Source: Alphaproteobacteria bacterium (GTDB lineage: Bacteria; Pseudomonadota; Alphaproteobacteria; Geminicoccales; Geminicoccaceae). Taken from it: 64,000 bases of DNA. Shown here in pieces: positions 54,396 to 63,676 of the stretch. Positions within the stretch are counted from its first letter, which is position 1, and the number at the start of each line of letters is the position of its first letter. The translations under genes were made by a program, and so were the position numbers. The DNA is taken from NCBI GenBank assembly GCA_027045875.1, contig JALUAG010000030.1, forward strand, positions 1-64,000, given 5' to 3'. The notes beneath the pieces are model-generated. The model worked only from the letters and a program-made list of their open reading frames with translations, was not told the origin of the DNA and searched no databases.

Positions 54396-55805
54396 ATGAG
54401 CGACACGGATTTCGATCTCGTCGTGATCGGCGGCGGGCCGGGCGGCTATGTCTGCGCCATCCGCGCGGCACAGCTCGGCCTGCGGGTGGCCTGCGTGGAA
54501 AAACGCCCCGCCCTGGGCGGGACCTGCCTCAACGTCGGCTGCATTCCCTCGAAGGCGCTGCTGCACTCCTCGCATCTCTACGAGCAGGCGCAGCGCGAGT
54601 TCGACCACCACGGCATCCGGGCGAACGGGCTCGAGCTCGATCTCGGCGCCCTGATGGCGCGCAAGGACAAGGTGGTGGCGGATCTCACCAAGGGGATCGC
54701 GTTCCTGTTCCGGAAATACGGTGTCACCCATCTCGCCGGCCATGCGCGGGTCACCGCCCCCGGGCGGGTGCGCGTCGAGGCGGGGGACGGGGAGGCGCGG
54801 GAACTCGCGACCCGGCAGACGGTGATCGCCACCGGTTCGGAGGCCGCCACCCTGCCCGGCATCGCCATCGACGAGGAGCGGATCCTGAGCTCCACGGGCG
54901 CCCTCGCGCTCGTGGAGGTGCCGGAGCATCTCGTCGTGGTCGGCGCCGGCTACATCGGGCTCGAGCTGGGCACGGTCTGGCGGCGTCTCGGCGCCGCGGT
55001 GACGGTGGTGGAATACCTCGATCGCGTCACGCCGGGCATGGATCTCGAGGTGAGCCGGCAGATGCAGCGTATCCTGAAGCGCCAGGGCATGGGTTTCCGC
55101 CTCGGCAGCAAGGTCGAGGCGGTGACGGAGAAGGACGGCCGGCTCGAGGTGACGGTAGCGCCGGCGGCGGGAGGCGAGCCCGAGACACTGACCGCCGACC
55201 GGGTGCTCGTGGCCGTCGGGCGGCGTCCCCACACCGCCGATCTGGGCCTCGAATCGATCGGCCTCGAGCTCGACGCCGGGGGGCGGATCCCGGTGGACGA
55301 GACCTGCCGCACGGCCGTCGAGGGGGTGTGGGCGATCGGAGACGTGGTGCGCGGCCCGATGCTGGCGCACAAGGCGATGGAGGAGGGCCATGCGGTGGCC
55401 GAACGCCTCGCCGGCCAGAGGCCGCATGTCAACTACGAGGTGATACCCGGTGTCGTCTACACGGAACCGGAGGCGGCGAGTGTCGGTCGCACCGAACAGG
55501 AGCTGAAGGAGGCCGGCATCGCCTATCGGATCGGCAAGTTCCCCTTCAGCGCCAACAGCCGCGCCCGCTGCACCGGGGAACAGGACGGCTTCGTGAAGAT
55601 CCTCGCCGAGGAGGGCAGCGACCGCGTGCTCGGGGCCCACATCCTCGGTCCGGACGCCGGCACGCTGGTGGCCGAGATCGCCGTCGCCATGGAATTCGGT
55701 GCCTCCGCCGAGGACATCGCACGGACCTGCCATGCCCATCCCACCCTCGAGGAGGCGGTGATGGAGGCGGCCTGGGCAGCCTTCGACCGGCCGGTCCACA
55801 TCTGA
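54396..55805 (+). CDS. lpdA: Dihydrolipoyl dehydrogenase (E3)
   Basis: A 469-residue flavoprotein. FAD-binding VIGGGPGGYVCAIRAAQLG near residue 9, the redox disulfide motif GGTCLNVGCIPSKALL near 42, the NAD-binding VVGAGYIGLELGTVW near 180, and the C-terminal catalytic His-Glu in CHAHPTLEEAVMEAA near 446 are intact. It reoxidises the lipoyl groups of SucB. ATG 54396 gives the usual MSDTDFDLVVIGG start; upstream sequence in frame is a sucB shadow. It ends the TCA operon. Confidence 0.97.
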   Translation: MSDTDFDLVVIGGGPGGYVCAIRAAQLGLRVACVEKRPALGGTCLNVGCIPSKALLHSSHLYEQAQREFDHHGIRANGLELDLGALMARKDKVVADLTKGIAFLFRKYGVTHLAGHARVTAPGRVRVEAGDGEARELATRQTVIATGSEAATLPGIAIDEERILSSTGALALVEVPEHLVVVGAGYIGLELGTVWRRLGAAVTVVEYLDRVTPGMDLEVSRQMQRILKRQGMGFRLGSKVEAVTEKDGRLEVTVAPAAGGEPETLTADRVLVAVGRRPHTADLGLESIGLELDAGGRIPVDETCRTAVEGVWAIGDVVRGPMLAHKAMEEGHAVAERLAGQRPHVNYEVIPGVVYTEPEAASVGRTEQELKEAGIAYRIGKFPFSANSRARCTGEQDGFVKILAEEGSDRVLGAHILGPDAGTLVAEIAVAMEFGASAEDIARTCHAHPTLEEAVMEAAWAAFDRPVHI

Positions 55806-55902
55806 TCTATGGTGTCCGTCGCCGAAAGACGCTGGACGCGACGCGGCGATCACGGCACATTCGGTCCGTTGTGTGGAATTACGCCCCGAAAGGAACCTGC
55901 CG

Positions 55903-56349
55903 ATGCGATCTTTCCTGACGCGCTTGGTCGCGTTCGCCGTCGTTCTGTTTTCCGCCCAGCTGGCTGCGGCGCAGAGCCCGGTCGGGACCTGGGTGATCGA
56001 CAAGGACGCCATGCGCGGTCAACTGCGCCAGGCCATCGAGGCCGAGATGCGCGATCTCACACCGGAGATGCGCGCACAGGTGGCACCGATGATCGACCAG
56101 CAGGTCGAGGGCATCATTGCCGAGCTCGAGGGATCGGCGGAATTCCGCGAGGACGGTTCGGTGGTGTTCCGCGACGACCGGGGCGGTGTGGACGAAGGAC
56201 GCTGGGAGATGGCCGACGGCGTCATCCGGCTTTCCGCCGCCGACGGTCAGGGCGGCACCATGGTGGGGGAGCTCGTCGGAGAGCGCATGGTGATGAAGCC
56301 TGAGGGCGAGGAGGAGGTGCCGTTCTCCTTTGTCTTCGTACGCCAGTAG
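55903..56349 (+). CDS. Small secreted protein of unknown function
   Basis: A 148-residue protein with a clear Sec signal peptide (MRSFLTRLVAFAVVLFSAQL, cleaved after AAAQ). The mature part begins SPVGTWVIDKDAMRGQL, which resembles the first strand of lipocalin-like small periplasmic domains. It has an amphipathic helix (about 48-80) and then a beta-rich region (FREDGSVVFRDDRGG, then RWEMADGVIRL). No enzyme motif is seen. AAGGA 7 bp before ATG 55903 supports this start over an earlier in-frame ATG at 55873. The family is not recognised. Confidence 0.75.
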   Translation: MRSFLTRLVAFAVVLFSAQLAAAQSPVGTWVIDKDAMRGQLRQAIEAEMRDLTPEMRAQVAPMIDQQVEGIIAELEGSAEFREDGSVVFRDDRGGVDEGRWEMADGVIRLSAADGQGGTMVGELVGERMVMKPEGEEEVPFSFVFVRQ

Positions 56350-56469
56350 AAAGCAAGGTGCGACGAGACAGCTGCGGCGTTTACGGGATCTTCACGGGCA
56401 CCCGACAGAATTCTCCCGCATCGGAGCCGGCGGTGGGCCGGCGGCGGTGATCGAGGGAGAGGATCGGGC

Positions 56470-57048
56470 ATGGAAGAGAAACGCTGTCGCCGACCGGCAT
56501 CGGCGGAAGGATCCGGGGAGGCGAGGTCGGTCGTGATCGCGGGCGGGGCGGCGGGGATCGCGCGTCTTCGCGAGGCCGCGGGGAAGGGCGATCCCCAAGC
56601 CATGTATCTGCTCGGCGTGGCCCATGCCCGGGGGCGGTTCGTCACCAAGGACGACGCCGAAGCCGCGATCTGGTTCGGTCGGGCCGCCGCCCACGATCAC
56701 ACCGAGGCGAAGGTCAGTCTCGGCTACTGCCTCGCAACCGGACGCGGCGTTCGCCGGGACCTGGAGAGGGCCTACATGCTCTTGCGCGAGGCGGCGGATG
56801 CCGGCGACGCCCGGGGCTTCGAACTCGCCGAGAAGGTGGCGAGCCGCATGCACGGTGAGCTGCTCCGTCGCTGTGAGCGGGAGCTGAAGCGTCGACGCAT
56901 TCTGCGCGCGGCGGCCCGGTCACGTTCGCCGACCGCTCCTTCTTCGACGGATCCCGCGCCATCCCCGCCGGGCAGGGAGCGGCCCCGGAAAGACGACGGA
57001 TTTCGGGAAGAGGCCGAGATCATCGAGATCGACGTGCCGGATGCGTGA
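56470..57048 (+). CDS. Sel1-repeat (TPR-like) protein
   Basis: A 192-residue protein with about three Sel1-like repeats between residues 25 and 125, with consensus positions A..GD..AMYLLGVAHARG..V.KD...A..W...AA and a following YCLATGRGVRRDLERAYMLL. Such repeats mediate protein contacts. There is no signal peptide. The C-terminus is basic, Pro/Ser-rich, then ends in an acidic tail. Its last 277 bp overlap the end of the convergent O-antigen-ligase-like frame, whose repetitive tail over this region is a shadow. Confidence 0.8.
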   Translation: MEEKRCRRPASAEGSGEARSVVIAGGAAGIARLREAAGKGDPQAMYLLGVAHARGRFVTKDDAEAAIWFGRAAAHDHTEAKVSLGYCLATGRGVRRDLERAYMLLREAADAGDARGFELAEKVASRMHGELLRRCERELKRRRILRAAARSRSPTAPSSTDPAPSPPGRERPRKDDGFREEAEIIEIDVPDA

Positions 57049-58316
57049 GGATCGGACGACGGGGCCTCGTCGTCGTTCGGTTCTCGCGAAGCAGGGCGAT
57101 CCCCTTCGTTCTTGCTGTCCCCTCGCGAGGCCCGCTTCCGTCGTCGGCCCGGCGTCGCCTGGGCCAGGCCGAGTCCCATGATCGCGGCGTAGGCGACGGC
57201 GACGGCGGGGATCTGGACGGAAAAGTCGACGAGGGCGTGGAGGCCCACGAGCACCGTCGAGGCGGCCGCGAACAGCGGAAAGATCCGGTTGCGCCGGCGG
57301 CGGAAGACGCCGGCGACAAGATGGCCCAGGAGGAGCGCCATGCCGCCGTACAGCAGGACGGTGGCCGGCAGGCCCAGTTCGACGGCATGCTCCAGATAGG
57401 TGTTGTGGGCGCGATCGAAGATCAGGCTGAAGCGGGGATCGCGGTAGAGCATGAAGATCGGCTCGAAGCCGCCGTAGCCCTGGCCGAGCCAGGGCCGGTC
57501 GCGGATCATCTCGAGGGCGAGCGCATAGATCTGGAGCCGCCCGGTATCGATCTCCTCGGTCGCCAGCAGCCGCTCGAGCACGGGTTCGCCGCCGAGGGTG
57601 AGGAGCGTCCAGCCGGTGGCGAGGAGGAGCACGCCCACGACCGCCGCCGGCAGGGGCGCGGGGCGCGTGGTCAGATAGGTGGTGAACAGCAGGAACACGC
57701 TGGCCACGAGGAGGCTCGCGAAACCACCCCGCGAGGCGGTCAGCAGCACGGCGGTGCCGATGAGGATCAGCGCGGTCGGCACATACCATTGGCGGCCGAA
57801 GAGACCATCGAGGAGCTGTTGCAGCGCCGTGCGCCGCCGCTCCCGCAGGCCCGGGCCGACGCGCTCCATCAGCAGCGCCAGGGCGGCGAGGAAGCCCATG
57901 CCGAGAAAGGTGGCGGCATGGTTGCGGTTGACGAAGCTGCCGCTGAGATTGCCGCCGGCACCCGGCCCGCCGGCCACCCCGGGCAGGACCTCGAGACCGG
58001 CGAACAGCCGCAGGAGCCCGTAGGCCGCCTGCAGGGCGAAGACGAGCAGCAGCAGATGGAGGAGCCACCGGGCGCCCCGCTCCTCGCGGGCGAACAGGAA
58101 GGCCAACCAGCCCGCCGCCAGATAGGCCAGAAACCGCATCACATTGTCCAGGGCGCGCTCGGGGGCGAGGGCGACCGCCGGCCGCACCGGCAGGCCCCAT
58201 GCCCCTACCTCGCCCCAGAGGGGATGGGCCCAGCCCGCGGGCAGGAGATTCCGCATCCCCTGGAGGGCCGCCCAGCCGGCCACCGCAACGAGGCAGGCGA
58301 AGCCGAGACCCACCAC
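56772..58316 (-). CDS. O-antigen ligase/Wzy-like membrane protein, apparently 5'-truncated
   Basis: A polytopic protein with about ten recognisable membrane helices. The Wzy_C-type segment lies between helices 7 and 8: EMIRDRPWLGQGYGGFEP, the following YRDP and FDRAHNTYLEHAVELGLP. This is the O-antigen ligase/polymerase signature. Typical family members have about 12 helices, and the missing part is N-terminal. No good start codon with a ribosome site exists: GTG 58316 is a nominal choice and ATG 58256 falls inside helix 1. The homologous region starts near 58390, exactly where the HepT gene loses family similarity. The C-terminal tail beyond about 57060 (SSRGDS-rich) overlaps the Sel1 gene and is probably not meaningful. 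Confidence 0.6.
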   Translation of the reverse strand: MVGLGFACLVAVAGWAALQGMRNLLPAGWAHPLWGEVGAWGLPVRPAVALAPERALDNVMRFLAYLAAGWLAFLFAREERGARWLLHLLLLVFALQAAYGLLRLFAGLEVLPGVAGGPGAGGNLSGSFVNRNHAATFLGMGFLAALALLMERVGPGLRERRRTALQQLLDGLFGRQWYVPTALILIGTAVLLTASRGGFASLLVASVFLLFTTYLTTRPAPLPAAVVGVLLLATGWTLLTLGGEPVLERLLATEEIDTGRLQIYALALEMIRDRPWLGQGYGGFEPIFMLYRDPRFSLIFDRAHNTYLEHAVELGLPATVLLYGGMALLLGHLVAGVFRRRRNRIFPLFAAASTVLVGLHALVDFSVQIPAVAVAYAAIMGLGLAQATPGRRRKRASRGDSKNEGDRPASREPNDDEAPSSDPHASGTSISMISASSRNPSSFRGRSLPGGDGAGSVEEGAVGERDRAAARRMRRRFSSRSQRRSSSPCMRLATFSASSKPRASPASAASRKSM

Positions 58317-58732
58317 CGCAGGCGGCCGCGGCTGGCGTTCTCCCGAAACGCCCGCGCCCGCCCGCAGGAGCGCGGCCAGAGCCAGCGGTCCGGCGGCGCG
58401 CCGAGCAGGGAGGCCACGGCGGCTCGAAGACCGGGCAGCCTGCTTTGCAGGATGGCCCACACCAGGCGGCGGTCGACCTCGGCATAGCCGTGGATCAGGA
58501 GGTTGCGGAACGCGATGATCCGCCGGTGCTCGGGGATCCGGGCGGCGAGTTCCGGGGCGATCTTGGCGAGCTTCGCAAGGGCCTCGCCGATGGTTTCGAA
58601 CTGTCTTTCGACCGCGGCACGAAGCAAGTCGTTCCGCTGGTAGTCCGCGAAATCCCAATCCTCCGTGGAGCGTTCGAGACGGGATATCGCCTGTTCGATG
58701 TCGAACAGGTACTTCCGTTGTTCAAGCCGCAT
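58205..58732 (-). CDS. HepT-family ribonuclease/toxin with aberrant C-terminal extension
   Basis: ATG 58732 starts a HepT-like (DUF86) protein. Residues 1-112 carry the family helices and the R-x4-H-x-Y motif at Arg76, His81, Tyr83 (RNLLIHGY), the catalytic and AMPylation residues of the MntA-HepT system. HepT proteins normally end near residue 115-135. Here the frame runs on to residue 175 with an arginine-rich tail that is out of frame over the O-antigen-ligase-like gene. Similarity ends near position 58400. The start lies 11 bp inside the end of the MntA gene, so the two are coupled. Confidence 0.8.
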   Translation of the reverse strand: MRLEQRKYLFDIEQAISRLERSTEDWDFADYQRNDLLRAAVERQFETIGEALAKLAKIAPELAARIPEHRRIIAFRNLLIHGYAEVDRRLVWAILQSRLPGLRAAVASLLGAPPDRWLWPRSCGRARAFRENASRGRLRWWVSASPASLRWPAGRPSRGCGISCPRAGPIPSGAR

Positions 58733-59039
58733 AGAGCGGTACGCGGGATCTTTCCAGGGCCTCGCGGAAATAGGGGTTGCGGACCGCCGAGGCCACGACG
58801 AGTTCCACCGGGCGGTCGAAAAACCGCTCCAACTCTTCTTGCGGCCCGGAATAGGCGTCGGCATAGGCTCCGGATGGCATGGGTCCGAACTCGACCAGAA
58901 AGTCGACATCCCTCGGTGGGGAAGCCGGATCGTTTCTCGCGGCGGAGCCGAAGAGTTCGAGTCGGCGCACCCCGTATTTGCGGCAAAGGGCCGCGACCGC
59001 TTCGCGTTTCGAGCTGACGATCTCGGATGGTTCCGACAT
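58722..59039 (-). CDS. MntA-type nucleotidyltransferase antitoxin
   Basis: A 105-residue minimal nucleotidyltransferase. The catalytic motif GSAARNDPASPPRDVDFLVEF lies near residue 31 and gives the GS...D-x-D pattern (Gly31-Ser32, Asp44 and Asp46). The third acidic position is Glu79 rather than Asp. MntA antitoxins AMPylate a tyrosine of HepT and neutralise it. The ATG at 59039 has GGGA upstream; a start at 59075 is possible. It overlaps HepT by 11 bp. A divergent aminopeptidase gene begins 130 bp away. Confidence 0.85.
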   Translation of the reverse strand: MSEPSEIVSSKREAVAALCRKYGVRRLELFGSAARNDPASPPRDVDFLVEFGPMPSGAYADAYSGPQEELERFFDRPVELVVASAVRNPYFREALERSRVPLYAA

Positions 59040-59168
59040 GTCGGTGTTCCCGCCGGGTTCGCCGAAAGATAGCACCGCTGCGCTCCCGCCGCCAGCGGCC
59101 TCGGCCCGTCTGGCGCTGGGCGGCGGGCGTGCCTATGGTACGACCCGCACGCCGGGAGCAGGACCGAG

Positions 59169-61835
59169 ATGAGCCACAGCCGCAGCCCCGAACCCCGCCG
59201 CCTCGAGGACTACCGCCCGCCCGCCTTCACCACCCGCAGCGTCGAGCTCGACTTCCAGCTCGACGCCGAGGTGACCGAGGTGACGGCGCGCTCGCAGATC
59301 GAGCGGCAGGGACCGGGACCGCTGGTGCTGCACGGGCGGGATCTCGAGACCCTCGCATTCCGGATCGACGAGAGGGCGCTCGATCCCGCGGCGCTGCCGG
59401 TAACGGGCGAGGATCTGCGGCTCGAAGAGGTGCCCGACCGCTTCACCCTCCATGTCCGCACCCGCATCCGCCCGCGGGCCAATACCGCCCTCATGGGCCT
59501 CTACGAGAGCGGTGGCCTGCTCTGCACCCAGTGCGAGGCGGAGGGCTTCCGGCGCATCACCTGGTTCCAGGACCGGCCGGACGTGCTGGCCCGCTACCGG
59601 GTGCGCCTCGAGGCCGACCGCGGCCGCTATCCGGTGCTGCTCGCCAACGGCAATCCGGTGGGGCGGGGAACGCTGCCGGGTGGGCGCCACTACGCCCTCT
59701 GGGAGGATCCCTTTCCCAAGCCCTCCTACCTCTTCGCCCTCGTGGCCGGGCGGCTCGGGTGCCTCGAGGAGATCTACGAGACCCGTTCCGGACGTCGGAT
59801 CACGCTCCGGATCCACGCCGAGCCCCTCAAGGTGGAGCGCTGCCGCCACGCCCTCGAGGCGCTGGCCCTCGCCATGCGCTGGGACGAGGAGGTCTACGGT
59901 CTCGAATGCGATCTCGACCTCTACCAGATCGTCGCCGTCGAGGACTTCAACTTCGGCGCCATGGAGAACAAGGGGCTCAACATCTTCAACGCCGGCGCCA
60001 TCCTCGCCGATCCTGACACCGCCACCGACGGGGACTACCTGCGCATCGCCCGCATCGTCGCCCACGAATACTTCCACAACTGGACCGGCAATCGGGTGAC
60101 GCTCCGCGACTGGTTCCAGCTCACCCTCAAGGAGGGGCTCACCGTCTTCCGCGACCAGCAGTTCATGAGCGACCTCTATTCGCCGGGCGTGGCCCGCATC
60201 GACGAGGTGGCGCGCCTGCGCGAGCTCCAGTTCCCGGAGGACGCGAGCCCGCTCCGCCATCCGCCGCGGCCGCGTGCCTATGTGGAGATCAACAACTTCT
60301 ACACCGCCACCGTCTACGACAAGGGGGCGGAGATCGTGCGCATGCTGCACACCCTCCTGGGCGAACGGCTGTTCCTGCGCGGGGTGCGCCACTATCTCCA
60401 GCGCTTCGACGGCCGGGCGGCGACGGTGGAGGATTTCCTGGCCTCGATGGAGGCCGTCTCGGGCCGCGATCTCACCGCCTTCGCCCGCTGGTACGACCGC
60501 GCCGGGACGCCGGTCCTCGAGGTGCGCGGGCGTTTCGAGGAGGAGACGGGGCGCTACCATCTGACCTTCCGCCAGCGCCCGCCCGACGGGACCTCGTCGG
60601 AGCCGCTGGTGCTGCCGGTGCGCATCGGCCTCCTGTCGCGGGAGGGGGAGGCGCTGCCGCTGCGGCTCGAGGGGGAGAACGCCCCCGGCGGCGAGGAGCG
60701 CCTGCTCGTGCTCACCGAGGAAGAGGAGACCGTCACCTTCACGGGTCTCGAGGAGGCGCCGGTGCCTTCGATCCTGCGCGGCTTCTCGGCGCCGGTGCGG
60801 CTCGTACAGGAGCGCGAACCGGTCGAGCTCGCCTTCCTGTTCGCCCACGACCGCGATCCCTTCTGCCGCTGGGATGCCGGCCAGACGCTGGCATTGCGCG
60901 CCATGGTGGCGCGCCTCGCGCCGTCGGAGGCGGGGGCCGGCGCGGAGGAGGCGCTGCGCGCCGCCTTCGCCCGCATCCTCGAGGAGATGCCCGAGGACCA
61001 CGCCCTCGCCGCCAGGCTGCTGACGCTTCCCGGCCGCGAGACCCTGGCCCAGGAGTGCGAGCCGGTGCGGGTGGACGCCGTCGACCGCGCCTGGCGGGCC
61101 GTGCGGCGGCGCCTCGCCGGCGAGTTCCAGATCGCCTGGCGGGTGCTCTACGACGGCCTGCCGGCGGAACGGCCCTATGCCACCGACATCGCCGCCATCG
61201 GCCGCCGCGCGCTCCGCCATCGCGCCCTCGACTGGCTCGCCTGCGCCGCGCTCGACGAGGCGCGTCCGCGCATCCGGAACCTTTACACCGAGGCGGACAA
61301 TCTGACCGAGCGGCTGGCGGCGCTCGGCATCGCCTGCGCCGAGGATCCGGAGCTCGCGGAGGCGCTGCTGGCCGAGTTCCGGGCCGGTTTCGGCCACGAA
61401 TCCCTGGTGCTCGACAAATGGTTCGCCCTGCAGGCGCGGCGCGAGGACGAGGAGGCCGTCGTGCGGGTGCGGGCGCTGTTGCGCGATCCCGATTTCTCCT
61501 GGCGGCATCCCAACCGCGTGCGGGCGCTTCTCGGCAGCTTCGCGCGGGCCAACTTCACCGGCTTTCATCGCGCCGACGGGGCGGGCTACCGGCTGCTCGC
61601 GGAGGCGGTGCTGGAAGCGGACCGCGTCAACCCGCAGCTCGCCGCCCGTCTCGTCACCCCGCTCGGCCGCTTCCGCCGCTTCGCCGAGCCCTGGCGCGGT
61701 GCGATGCGTGCCGCGCTCGAGGAGATCCGGGCGGGCGCCCCCCTCTCGCGGGATCTCGCCGAGATGGTGGACCGCAGCCTTGGCGAAGATGCGGGCGGCG
61801 ACGGGACGGCCCGCGGCACTCAGTCGTCGCGGTAG
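59169..61835 (+). CDS. pepN: Aminopeptidase N (M1 family)
   Basis: An 888-residue metallopeptidase close to the 870 residues of E. coli PepN. The exopeptidase motif GAMENKGLN near residue 268 and the zinc site HEYFHNWTGNRV with the third ligand Glu in LKEGLTVFRDQQF near 300-330 are intact. The C-terminal PepN-specific domains (about 440-880) are present. It removes N-terminal residues from peptides in the cytoplasm. ATG 59169 is preceded by GGAG. It ends 16 bp inside a small possible antisense frame. Confidence 0.96.
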   Translation: MSHSRSPEPRRLEDYRPPAFTTRSVELDFQLDAEVTEVTARSQIERQGPGPLVLHGRDLETLAFRIDERALDPAALPVTGEDLRLEEVPDRFTLHVRTRIRPRANTALMGLYESGGLLCTQCEAEGFRRITWFQDRPDVLARYRVRLEADRGRYPVLLANGNPVGRGTLPGGRHYALWEDPFPKPSYLFALVAGRLGCLEEIYETRSGRRITLRIHAEPLKVERCRHALEALALAMRWDEEVYGLECDLDLYQIVAVEDFNFGAMENKGLNIFNAGAILADPDTATDGDYLRIARIVAHEYFHNWTGNRVTLRDWFQLTLKEGLTVFRDQQFMSDLYSPGVARIDEVARLRELQFPEDASPLRHPPRPRAYVEINNFYTATVYDKGAEIVRMLHTLLGERLFLRGVRHYLQRFDGRAATVEDFLASMEAVSGRDLTAFARWYDRAGTPVLEVRGRFEEETGRYHLTFRQRPPDGTSSEPLVLPVRIGLLSREGEALPLRLEGENAPGGEERLLVLTEEEETVTFTGLEEAPVPSILRGFSAPVRLVQEREPVELAFLFAHDRDPFCRWDAGQTLALRAMVARLAPSEAGAGAEEALRAAFARILEEMPEDHALAARLLTLPGRETLAQECEPVRVDAVDRAWRAVRRRLAGEFQIAWRVLYDGLPAERPYATDIAAIGRRALRHRALDWLACAALDEARPRIRNLYTEADNLTERLAALGIACAEDPELAEALLAEFRAGFGHESLVLDKWFALQARREDEEAVVRVRALLRDPDFSWRHPNRVRALLGSFARANFTGFHRADGAGYRLLAEAVLEADRVNPQLAARLVTPLGRFRRFAEPWRGAMRAALEEIRAGAPLSRDLAEMVDRSLGEDAGGDGTARGTQSSR

Positions 61836-61921
61836 AAGAACTGTTCGGTGCTGCGGAGCCCGGTCAGGACCAGCACGACGAGGAGCGCTACCAGCACGTA
61901 GAGACCGGCGGCCGCCGCCAC
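61820..61921 (-). CDS. Possible 33-residue single-helix membrane peptide (weak)
   Basis: In the 233-bp gap between pepN and mmsA, a minus-strand frame ending at 61820 encodes a strong hydrophobic stretch, GLYVLVALLVVLVLTGLRST, with a C-terminal EQFFYRDD tail. A GTG at 61921 is the only possible start near it and GGAG is too close to it. It could be a small membrane protein or the chance end of a frame. It overlaps the pepN end by 16 bp. No family is recognised. Confidence 0.25.
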   Translation of the reverse strand: MAAAAGLYVLVALLVVLVLTGLRSTEQFFYRDD

Positions 61922-62068
61922 CTCCGGTGGGGGGACGCCGGCGGGACTCGACGGGTGCCACAGCGGCGCGCTAAGAGGGCGTCCGGCAGGTGTCCCCGAA
62001 AGGCGCCGATCATCGAACGATACGTCGAACGGCCGGGATGACGCGAACCGGCCGTCGGGAGAGGGCTC

Positions 62069-63568
<1,500 letters not shown>

Positions 63569-63596
63569 GCCCGGCGCCGGCCTTCACGACATGGCG

Positions 63597-63623
63597 AGGG
63601 GCGGGGTTTTCCCCGCCCCTTTC
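63597..63623 (+). terminator. Rho-independent terminator of mmsA
   Basis: AGGGGCGGGG (63597-63606) pairs with CCCCGCCCCT (63611-63620), a perfect 10-bp stem around a TTTT loop, and is followed by TTCG. It starts 29 bp after the mmsA stop. It is the clearest terminator in the window. Confidence 0.9.
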
Positions 63624-63676
63624 GATTCGGGACAACCTTCGACCATGGTTGTTCCGTCCGACGCGTACGGGAGCGA

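Noticed and set aside
57045-58487. 480-codon plus-strand frame opposite the O-antigen-ligase-like gene
   Set aside because: Glu/Gly/Arg-rich antisense shadow; the minus strand encodes genuine membrane helices and the Wzy_C motif.
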